Origin: Bifidobacterium parmae
Lineage (GTDB): Bacteria; Actinomycetota; Actinomycetes; Actinomycetales; Bifidobacteriaceae
Length of the DNA: 33,364 nucleotides
Direction of reading: 5' to 3'
Assembly: GCF_002860365.1 (NCBI RefSeq)
Contig: NZ_NMWT01000032.1
Location: 1-33,364, forward strand
The translations under genes were made by a program, and so were the position numbers. The notes beneath the pieces were generated by a model. The model was given only the letters and a program-made list of their open reading frames with translations. It was not told the DNA's origin and made no database searches. Below are positions 23,616 to 30,604 of this stretch, piece by piece (within the stretch, counting starts at the first letter, position 1; the number at the start of each line of letters is the position of its first letter).

Positions 23616-25475
23616 TCAGACGATGACCGGCATGGACCGTGTGACACGGAGACGGTCGGGCATGGAGTCGACGCGGACGGTGACGTCCGGCATCGTGGCG
23701 GCGAATCGTCGCGCCGCTTCCGCAAGCGTCGGGTCGCCGGCCGGCAGCGTGACGACCGTCCGCCATCGCGCTTCGGAACCGACGCCGCAGCCGTCACCAC
23801 TGCCGGAATCCTCCGCGACGTCCACCGTGGCCCGCTCCATCAGCCCATGCAGGAGGTCGTCCGCCGCGTCCTCGGCGGATCTGCTCTCCCGCCCGTCGCA
23901 GGCGAGCAGATCCGTCATGGCCAGACCGACGATCCCGGGGAAACGGTCCCTCGCGAACCGGCAGAAGCGCCGGTACACCGTCAGCTCGTCGATGCTCGGC
24001 CCCTCCGCGTCGTCGCCTTCGCCCCGTGCGAGCGCCCACAGCAGGTCGTGGGCGACGGCGGCATCGTCGACCGGCGTGCCGGCGACGATGCGCCGGGCTG
24101 CATCGTACGGCCACGTCGGATCGGGTGTTCCTCTCTTGCCCCGGACCTCGGACCATTCGCGGACGTTCTTCCGATACTCCTCGAATGTCCGGGAAAGCTC
24201 ACCCACCGTCCCAAGGAACATGTCGGCGTCTCCGGGCAGCCGGACCTCGGGGAGAACGAGATCGCCGAGCTCTCCGAGATGGATGACCGTGGCCTCGCGA
24301 TCCGGGCAATAGTCGGGGTCGATGCCGATCGTCTTCTGGAACCGCCGGTATTCCTCGGCGGGCATGCCCTTCCCCTCGCTCAGATCGTCCAGCATGGCGA
24401 CCGGCCGCTCCAGCAGATCCGCGAGCATCATCGAATACGGCATCATCGCGCCGGCGACCGTCATCACGTCCACGGCCGGACCGTCGGCGCCCGCGTCGCT
24501 CCCACCACCGTCATCATCCCGTATCAGCATGTCGATCAGGCGATCCGCCAGACGATCGTACGACGCATAGGGACGGAGCACCCAGTTCCAATCGTCGACG
24601 CCGCTCCGCACGACCAGATGGCACCGGTCGAACGGCGGCATCGTCGTGTCCACGACCAACGAACCGTCTTCGGAGTACACCTGCCGCCACGCCGTGCGAC
24701 GGCCATCGTCGCGCATGCGGTCGAGCATCTCCCACAGCGTCCGCTCCGCATCGGCCCGGCGCTCTCCCACCTCGTGAAGATGCCTCACATCGGACTCGTG
24801 CACGAGCAGGAACCCGTGCGATTCAACCCGCGGATACAACTCCAGCGCCTTGCGGACCACATAGCAGGCGTCCATCAGCGCGCCCGAACCGGTGCCCTCG
24901 TCGAGATTGGCGATCACCATCACCCTGATCGGCGTCGAGGAGTCAAGACCGCGCATAGCCGAGGCGATGACCCGTCGCACATGCCGCACGAACCCCTCGG
25001 CCGCGAGAATCATGAGAAACCGGCCCATCCGACGGCTTCCGTCGGTGGACTCGTATGACAGACCATCCAACCGGGTCTCCATGTCATCGAAGTCAAGCCA
25101 GTCCCGGAACCGTGGGTCGCGTTCGTAACGGGCGCGGTTCTCGCGGAACCACTCGGGGAAGTGCATGCTGATTCCGATGTCCGAGTATTCGCTCCCCTCC
25201 AGGTGATCCGTGTCGTATTCGCGCAAGGCCATGGGCGAGCTTGCGCCGCCCTGCATGAACCAGTCGGCGGTGACGGCGAGGAACCGCGTGCGGTCGAACG
25301 GCTCCGGGGAGCGGAACCGCAGGAACATCTCCCGTTTGAGCGAGCGCAACGCCCGGGTTCCCGCGTTCCCCAATCCGATGGCCAACGTCACGGAATCGTC
25401 ATGAACGTATTTCGTCGTCTCGTCGAAGACGTCGAACACACCTCCGTCGGACACATCCAGCGAGTCGAACGTCAT
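23616..25475 (-). CDS. Tubulin/FtsZ-like GTPase
   Basis: 619 residues from the ATG at 25475, where GAAGGAG lies nine bases upstream; the frame is open further but without a site. Near the N-terminus, after a predicted strand (VTLAI), is a glycine loop GLGNAG at 34-39. At 193-198 is EGTGSG within NLDEGTGSGALMD, the tubulin signature (GGGTGSG) with Asp-Glu replacing the first two glycines. Between them lies a helix-rich region with FLAVTADWF. The C-terminal half (about 300-619) is helical and charged, unlike FtsZ, and its end is beta-rich. Length and signature resemble the long bacterial tubulin-like proteins found in conflict gene sets. GTP-driven polymerisation is possible but not shown. It is transcribed divergently from the zinc-ribbon membrane protein at 25676. 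Confidence 0.8.
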   Translation of the reverse strand: MTFDSLDVSDGGVFDVFDETTKYVHDDSVTLAIGLGNAGTRALRSLKREMFLRFRSPEPFDRTRFLAVTADWFMQGGASSPMALREYDTDHLEGSEYSDIGISMHFPEWFRENRARYERDPRFRDWLDFDDMETRLDGLSYESTDGSRRMGRFLMILAAEGFVRHVRRVIASAMRGLDSSTPIRVMVIANLDEGTGSGALMDACYVVRKALELYPRVESHGFLLVHESDVRHLHEVGERRADAERTLWEMLDRMRDDGRRTAWRQVYSEDGSLVVDTTMPPFDRCHLVVRSGVDDWNWVLRPYASYDRLADRLIDMLIRDDDGGGSDAGADGPAVDVMTVAGAMMPYSMMLADLLERPVAMLDDLSEGKGMPAEEYRRFQKTIGIDPDYCPDREATVIHLGELGDLVLPEVRLPGDADMFLGTVGELSRTFEEYRKNVREWSEVRGKRGTPDPTWPYDAARRIVAGTPVDDAAVAHDLLWALARGEGDDAEGPSIDELTVYRRFCRFARDRFPGIVGLAMTDLLACDGRESRSAEDAADDLLHGLMERATVDVAEDSGSGDGCGVGSEARWRTVVTLPAGDPTLAEAARRFAATMPDVTVRVDSMPDRLRVTRSMPVIV

Positions 25476-25578
25476 TATCGCGGCTCCTTCCCGATCCCCG
25501 CGTCGCTCCGACGGTGGACCACCTGACGCAACGTGCCTCATCGCAAGAAAACGGAGCGGCCCATTGGCCGGAAACACG

Positions 25579-25589
25579 CCAATGATACC
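25579..25589 (-). promoter_or_regulatory. Candidate promoter of the tubulin-like gene (-10 TATCAT)
   Basis: Minus-strand sequence GGTATCATTGG, about 105 bases before the start at 25475. It differs by one base from the element before the minus-strand gene at 21526. No convincing -35 is seen; the palindromic GTCCGGAC at 25602-25609 lies in that area. Confidence 0.3.
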
Positions 25590-25634
25590 ATGCCGATCAT
25601 CGTCCGGACCATGCGTAAAGCGCCTGCGGCCACC

Positions 25635-25640
25635 TATACT
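25635..25640 (+). promoter_or_regulatory. Candidate -10 box TATACT for the 25676 gene
   Basis: TATACT matches the sigma-70-type consensus in five of six bases and lies 35 bases before the ATG at 25676, with the ribosome binding site (GAGGAGGG) between. The -35 region is weak. It stands in the 200-base divergent gap shared with the tubulin-like gene. Confidence 0.45.
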
Positions 25641-25675
25641 GGAATCCAGAGGAACTCGCGGAGGAGGGCGGATTC

Positions 25676-26947
25676 ATGATCTGTTCGAGATGTGGGGCGA
25701 CGATCGCGGCCGGCAACCGGTTCTGCACGGAGTGCGGCCAGCCGACGCAGCCGGTCGGTTCCGACACGGACGCCACGATGGTCGACGGCGTGGGGAACCG
25801 GTATGTGCCCGCTCCCTCGCCGACGGCGTCCACCGTTCCGAACGGGGACCGGTACGTCTATCCCGCGCCACAGCCTCAACCGGCCATGCCGCAGCCGCAG
25901 CTCTCCCAGCCGATTCGTCCGCCGATGCCGGCGGCGACCGCCGCGAAGCAGCCGTGGAGCCGCGGCCAGAAGACGTTCGTCGCGATCGGTGCCGCCGTCG
26001 CCGCTATCCTGCTCGTCATCGGCGTCGTCTTCGGCATGTCGATGTACCGTGACGCCCATTCGTCGCCGGTGTCCACCGCATCGTCCTCGTCGGACGGGAC
26101 CGGTGGGACGTCCGGTTCCGGCTCCGGCGAGACGACGGACGCCTCATGCGATTCCACGCCGGACATGCAGGTCGTGTCGGTGGAACGTTCCGGCAACGAC
26201 CTCGTCGTGACGATCCTCGTCACCTCCACGTGTTCGGACGGCTCGTCCACGCGATTCGACGATCCGAAGGCGCGCATCACGCTCAAGGACGCGAGCGGCG
26301 AGACGATGGCGGACAACACGTTCGACTTCTCCGGCAAGCGGGCCCGCACGGTCACCGCGAACGGCACGAAGGTGAAGGTCACGTACACGCCGGACATGTG
26401 CAAGCGTTCCGTGACGGACATCGTCGACGAGGCGAACGACGACCCGTCCGAGCTCATCATCCGCTACATCTACCGCGACCGCGGCGGCGACTCGGATGAT
26501 TCCGGCGACTCCGGCGACTCCGCCACCACGGACGCGAGCACCCCGCCCTCCTCCACGCTGAAACGCTACGAGAACGCGGCGGGCCGCTACGCGATCAGCG
26601 TGCCGGACAACTTCCGCAAGACCGGCACCACGTCCGACGGCACCGGATTCACGTTCGCCGGTTCGGGCGTGACGATCACCACGTGGCGCTCGGACAACAC
26701 GACCGGCTCCGCGGCCGGCGAGATGGCGCGGCTGGAGGCGAATGCGGGCGTGCCGATCACCTACGACCTCAACGCGGACCCGTCGATCTACGTGAGCTAC
26801 TACAAGGGCGGCTACGTGTACTACATCAAGGAGATCGTCTACGCCGACCACATCATCGGCGTGCAGCTCAAATACTCCGACGAGCATCGCGACGTGCGCG
26901 ACCCGCTGACCGAGAAGATCCCGCCCACGCTCGAGGATCTCGGCTGA
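25676..26947 (+). CDS. Membrane-anchored protein with an N-terminal zinc ribbon
   Basis: 423 residues. The N-terminus is a zinc ribbon, ICSRCG...FCTECG, of the kind that sits at the C-terminus of three neighbours. A Pro/Gln linker leads to one transmembrane helix at about 99-122. The rest is probably outside the membrane. After a Ser/Gly/Thr-rich stalk comes a beta-sandwich-like domain with three cysteines (about 155-275), then an Asp/Ser stalk, and a final alpha/beta domain (about 293-423) starting RYENAAGRYAISVPDNF and ending near IGVQLKYSDE. The last domain resembles short PsbP-like or ligand-sensing folds, but I cannot name a family. The design, an external sensor with an internal zinc ribbon, suggests signal passage to the cytoplasm; this is inference. 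Confidence 0.78.
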   Translation: MICSRCGATIAAGNRFCTECGQPTQPVGSDTDATMVDGVGNRYVPAPSPTASTVPNGDRYVYPAPQPQPAMPQPQLSQPIRPPMPAATAAKQPWSRGQKTFVAIGAAVAAILLVIGVVFGMSMYRDAHSSPVSTASSSSDGTGGTSGSGSGETTDASCDSTPDMQVVSVERSGNDLVVTILVTSTCSDGSSTRFDDPKARITLKDASGETMADNTFDFSGKRARTVTANGTKVKVTYTPDMCKRSVTDIVDEANDDPSELIIRYIYRDRGGDSDDSGDSGDSATTDASTPPSSTLKRYENAAGRYAISVPDNFRKTGTTSDGTGFTFAGSGVTITTWRSDNTTGSAAGEMARLEANAGVPITYDLNADPSIYVSYYKGGYVYYIKEIVYADHIIGVQLKYSDEHRDVRDPLTEKIPPTLEDLG

Positions 26948-27029
26948 GATCTCGTATCCCGACCGGCCCGATGCGCGACATATCCGTTCCGACAGTACAT
27001 CCCGGAGCATCCACGACGAAGGAGGAATG

Positions 27030-27674
27030 ATGACGGACGATGACGGCAAGCCGGTGCGCGGCGTCAACACCATCCGCGAGGAGCTCGACAAGGCGCGCGG
27101 CGAGAACACGTACAAGAGCGCGTTCGCCGCGCTCGGCGCGGCCATCGTGGGCACGGCGCTGTCATATGTGGGCTACGAGTATGCGAACACGGTCTACGTG
27201 TGGCTGTGGATCGGAACCGGCGCCGCATGGCTCGCAGGCATCGGCATGCTCGTCTTCGGCAAGAGCATGGAGGACGACCGTCACAGGAAGATCGCCGAAC
27301 TCGAGGCGGAACTCGCCGCGGCGACCGCGGCGCGCGACGGGGACCGCCCGCGGCCGAACGGTCCTGCCGCCGCCGCGCCGAATCCCGCGGCACGCGCCGT
27401 CCCGCCAGCGGCGTCCAGCCCGGTACCACTGCCGGAACCTGTCGCATCCCCGCATGCGGACGCCGCTCCGGCGCCTCTGCCGGGCTGGACGCCGCAGGCC
27501 GCACGGGCGAAGACGGTACCATTGCCGCCCTCCGCGCCCTCCGCGCCGGCCGCCGCGACGCACGGCCCGTCGCCGACGCCCCCGGCGCATGATTGCAGAT
27601 TCTGCGGCCAATGCGGCGCGAAACTGCAACGCGACATGACGTTCTGCACGCGGTGCGGCGCACGCGTCGCCTGA
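27030..27674 (+). CDS. Two-helix membrane protein with a zinc-ribbon tail
   Basis: 214 residues. AAGGAGG at 27019-27025 lies directly before a double ATG (27027, 27030); the second start gives the more usable spacing. A short charged head is followed by two membrane segments (about residues 28-50 and 56-79), a charged coiled coil (HRKIAELEAELAAAT), and a Pro/Ala linker of about 80 residues that carries SPVPLP and KTVPLP. The C-terminus is FCGQCGAKL...FCTRCGARVA. No enzyme motif is seen. It lies 82 bases after the external-domain protein and 27 bases before the next gene. The linker motif and tail are shared with the adjacent proteins, so it may be a membrane dock for the same partner. Confidence 0.78.
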   Translation: MTDDDGKPVRGVNTIREELDKARGENTYKSAFAALGAAIVGTALSYVGYEYANTVYVWLWIGTGAAWLAGIGMLVFGKSMEDDRHRKIAELEAELAAATAARDGDRPRPNGPAAAAPNPAARAVPPAASSPVPLPEPVASPHADAAPAPLPGWTPQAARAKTVPLPPSAPSAPAAATHGPSPTPPAHDCRFCGQCGAKLQRDMTFCTRCGARVA

Positions 27675-27701
27675 TCGACGCGAACAACAAAGGAGTTCAT
27701 C

Positions 27702-29681
27702 ATGAACGACAGCGGCAGCGCCGCCCTCGGCGTACTCATCTTCGTCGGACTCTTCGCCGTCTGCCTCGTATGGGAGATCCTGAAACGCAAGGCGAACACC
27801 GCGTTGAACCGCAACCTGTTCAGCCGCGGCACCTATCAGGAGCAGCAGGCGTTGACCGAACACAGGTTCACCTACCCGTGCCGCGCCAAGTGGAGCGACG
27901 TCAAACCGTTGCTGAAGGAGTCCCCGCTCGGCGACAATCTGCAGGTCGCGAAGGAGACCGACGACGGCGTCCAATGGATCTACTACGCGTTCCACCTGCG
28001 CACCACCGGCAACGGCGAGTTCACCGCGTACCTCCAGATCGACGAGCAGGCGCAGCGCGCCACGTTCGAATTCATCCGATGGGCGAACGTGGACGGCGTG
28101 GTCCGTCACATCGACGAGATGAAACAGCTCAAGACGTGGGTCCAGGACGTCATCGAACAGGCGAACCGCAACCAGACCGCGCAATCCATGACGCAACCGG
28201 CCCGACCGGTTCCGTCCCCGCAGTCCACGCAATCATCCACGCAACATGTTCCGCAGCCGACGCAACCGGCCCGACCCGCGCAACCCGCCACGCACGCGGT
28301 GCCGCTGCCGTCGCAGGACCCCGCCGTGCGGATCCATCTGTCGGTTCCGACACGGACTCCCGCGACCGCCAAGGCGCCCGACGCGACGACCGACAAGACG
28401 TCCAACGAAACATCCACCGGTCCGGCGGCACCCACCGTGCAACCGGCGGCCCCGACATCGGCCGACGCGGATCAGGCAACGCCGACGACGCCGGAATCGG
28501 AGACGGATACCGCCTCCGCGCTCGCCGAGAACCACATGAAACCGACGAAACCGTTCACGCCCCAGGAATGGACCATCGGCGAATGGCATCCGCTGTTGCC
28601 GATGTTCCAGCAACGTTGGAAGTACGCGGCGTTCGTTCCCCCGGTGATCGGACTCATCGGCGTGCTCTATTTCGGATTCAAACCGTCCGGCTCCTACGCC
28701 GGATACACGGCCGGGTCGATCATCCTGCCGGACAGGTACACGGATTACGGCACCGGATCCATACTCGAGGAGTACGGGTACATGTCCGCCGACCAGTTGA
28801 ACGCCATTCTCGCGGATCTGCGCGGCGAGAACATGCACGGGTTCATCGGATGGATCGTGTTCACGCTGGTCATGCTGGCCTTGGTCGCCGTACTGTCGAT
28901 GGCCTACGACGCAAGTTCGCGCAGCATGGCGACACTGCTGTCCAACGACGACGACATGTACCGGTTCTTCCGCGACCGGTATGAGTCGAAACACGGCAAA
29001 TACACGCCGTCGTTCCAGGATGAGGCGCTGAACCTGCCGCTCACCATCGCCGACTACTCGTATGAATGGCTGCTGCGTCCCGGCATGCTCGGCGCGAATC
29101 AGGACGCCCCGATCACGGAGAACTATAAGGCCGCCGTCTACCAGCAGTCACGCACCTTCCTCGGCAGACTGTACCTGCTGTACAACGATCTGTGGTTCGA
29201 CGCGGGGACGACCACGGCGAAACGCCTGTTCGGCGCGGTCGGCGGCACTGCGACGTCCGCGGCGACCACGGCGGCGCCGACGTGGCAGACCATGACGGCA
29301 CAGGCGCAATCCCAGAGATCCCAGGGAACGACCGCACTCCCCGAGAAGACTCCCGCGGCATCCGCCGCGTCCCCCGCTTCTCCGATGCCTGTGGCTGCAT
29401 CCGCACCCGCACCTGTGTATGCATCGGCCTCCGCACCTATGCATACATCAGCTCCCGTATCCGCCGCCGCGCCTGACAATGCGACTTCGAGCACGTCCGG
29501 GAGCACGACACCGTTCACGCCGCGATCGCAGATGCCGCCCGTTCCCCTGCCCCAGCCCGCGGCTGCGCCCGTTCCGGGGTCGTACACGTCGCGGGAGTTC
29601 AAGTTCTGCGGCCAGTGCGGCGCGAAGCTAAAGCGCGAGATGGCGTTCTGTACCCAGTGCGGCGCGAAATGCGTCCGATAA
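27702..29681 (+). CDS. Multi-helix membrane protein with a zinc-ribbon tail
   Basis: 659 residues; AAAGGAG precedes the ATG. Membrane helices are at about 7-27, 308-327 and 380-402. Between the first two lies a soluble domain (about 45-145; WSDVKPLLKESPLGDN... FIRWANVDG) of mixed strands and helices, then a Pro/Thr-rich linker with HAVPLP. After helix 3 comes a cytoplasmic-type region (RFFRDRYESKHGKY... FLGRLYLLYNDLWFD). A second Pro/Ala linker with PPVPLP leads to the zinc ribbon FCGQCGAKL...FCTQCGAKCVR. No family is recognised. It is the last gene of the three-gene plus-strand group. Confidence 0.78.
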   Translation: MNDSGSAALGVLIFVGLFAVCLVWEILKRKANTALNRNLFSRGTYQEQQALTEHRFTYPCRAKWSDVKPLLKESPLGDNLQVAKETDDGVQWIYYAFHLRTTGNGEFTAYLQIDEQAQRATFEFIRWANVDGVVRHIDEMKQLKTWVQDVIEQANRNQTAQSMTQPARPVPSPQSTQSSTQHVPQPTQPARPAQPATHAVPLPSQDPAVRIHLSVPTRTPATAKAPDATTDKTSNETSTGPAAPTVQPAAPTSADADQATPTTPESETDTASALAENHMKPTKPFTPQEWTIGEWHPLLPMFQQRWKYAAFVPPVIGLIGVLYFGFKPSGSYAGYTAGSIILPDRYTDYGTGSILEEYGYMSADQLNAILADLRGENMHGFIGWIVFTLVMLALVAVLSMAYDASSRSMATLLSNDDDMYRFFRDRYESKHGKYTPSFQDEALNLPLTIADYSYEWLLRPGMLGANQDAPITENYKAAVYQQSRTFLGRLYLLYNDLWFDAGTTTAKRLFGAVGGTATSAATTAAPTWQTMTAQAQSQRSQGTTALPEKTPAASAASPASPMPVAASAPAPVYASASAPMHTSAPVSAAAPDNATSSTSGSTTPFTPRSQMPPVPLPQPAAAPVPGSYTSREFKFCGQCGAKLKREMAFCTQCGAKCVR

Positions 29682-29694
29682 AGACCGGTGCGAT

Positions 29695-29747
29695 AAGCCC
29701 TTCCGATCATGGCGTGTCCGGTCTGTGCGGACATGGTCGTTGGGCTT
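29695..29747 (+). terminator. Candidate hairpin terminator
   Basis: Fourteen bases after the stop at 29681, AAGCCC (29695-29700) can pair with GGGCTT (29742-29747). Inside lies a second stem, TGTCCG/CGGACA (29715-29720 with 29728-29733), with a 7-base loop. There is no T run, so it is only a candidate. Confidence 0.35.
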
Positions 29748-29896
29748 TCCGCCTGAGTGGGAGCAACCGCATTCCACTCAACCGGCATCATCTCGGTTTC
29801 CAGGTTGGATGGAAGAAGCCTCTGCCACCCAGCCCACCTACACCCGGTTTCCGAGTTGGGTGGCAGAACCCTCTGTTTCCCAATTGAGTGGGAGGA
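29743..29896. repeat. Three tandem copies of a degenerate 51-52-bp repeat
   Basis: Copies begin at 29743, 29795 and 29846 with GG(C)TTTCC. Copies 2 and 3 share GGTTTCC-x4-TTGG-x-TGG-x-AGAA-x-CCTCTG-x5-CCCA. Each copy contains a TGG...CCA-type imperfect stem, for example GAGTGG with CCACTC in copy 1. The spacing, 51-52 bases, is a multiple of three or close to it. The region lies between convergent genes and has no ribosome binding site, so I regard it as non-coding. Confidence 0.6.
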
Positions 29897-30050
29897 GATG
29901 CCCGCCGCTCAACGCTCATTGCTCTTCCGATTCAAGTGCCGGGGTTGCATGGTGTGAATGGCCGTCATCTGTCCGACGACGGGATCGGCGAAATGAACCC
30001 GTTATCTCCTGCCTATGCCGTTTCGCTGAAGAACGAGTCCTCTGGTCCCT

Positions 30051-30096
30051 ATCCGTATCGTTTCGCCGGAGAAGGCCCCGACGAAACGATACGGAT
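30051..30096. repeat. 15-bp perfect inverted repeat
   Basis: ATCCGTATCGTTTCG (30051-30065) is complementary to CGAAACGATACGGAT (30082-30096), with a 16-base GC-rich loop. It contains the ATCGTTTCG core that recurs in the 114-bp repeats downstream, so it belongs to the same repeat family. Confidence 0.65.
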
Positions 30097-30421
30097 GTCA
30101 GGAGGTCTATCTGGTTCGCTGATCGCATGTGGCGAATCAAAACGGTCGGCATATGGCCCGGTTGTTTCGCCATGGCGAGTCAAGGACGTTGTGTCGTGAC
30201 CATGATGGTTCGCTAGCGACCGCGAATGCCTTGCCGGCGGCGGAACCGAGACGATGCCGCGCTCATGTGACCGAATCGTTTCGCCGTGGCGAAACGTCGG
30301 GGGCGCATCGTGACCATGATGGTTCACTGACGACTGCACATGCCCCGCTGGCAGCGGAATCGAGATATCTGTCCCCCCATGCAACCGAATCGTTTCGCCG
30401 TGACGAAACATCGGGGTTGCG
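30080..30421. repeat. 114-bp tandem repeats bearing a GTTTCGCC palindrome
   Basis: Two gapless copies (30194-30307 and 30308-30421) agree at roughly three quarters of positions; both start TCGTGACCATGATGGTTC. A third, degraded copy precedes them, clear only in its right half. Each carries GTTTCGCC at 30164, 30278 and 30392, exactly 114 apart. In the middle copy it is a full palindrome (GTTTCGCCgtGGCGAAAC). More distant GTTTCGC elements lie at 30020 and 30060. Confidence 0.7.
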
Positions 30422-30604
30422 GCGTGGGCATACTGGCGCGCTGTTGCGGCCGGCACGAATCGCGGGTCGTGCGCGGCAGCATACGGCGTTGCCGATACCG
30501 CACGACAGGCGACCGTCGGACGTGATCATCGCCCCAGCCGGACACGTCCATTACACCGTCGGACGCGCCCACTGCCCCACCGAACCCCGACGAACCACGG
30601 AGCA

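Larger units (their letters stand above)
29682..30604. other. 923-base gene-free region between convergent genes
   Basis: No convincing gene is present: short open frames on both strands lack ribosome binding sites and codon bias. The region is visibly lower in GC than its flanks. It contains the candidate terminator, the 51-bp repeats, a long inverted repeat and the 114-bp palindrome-bearing repeats listed separately. The stretch from about 30422 to 30604 shows nothing further. Confidence 0.7.

Noticed and set aside
125-26985. GCGACATATCC shared by the leader of the first gene and the gap before 27030
   Set aside because: An 11-base match between two places is expected by chance many times in 33 kb.
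29615-29887. 90-codon frame with 17-residue repeats over the 51-bp units
   Set aside because: It overlaps the end of the preceding gene, has no ribosome binding site, and other frames over the repeats are equally open.
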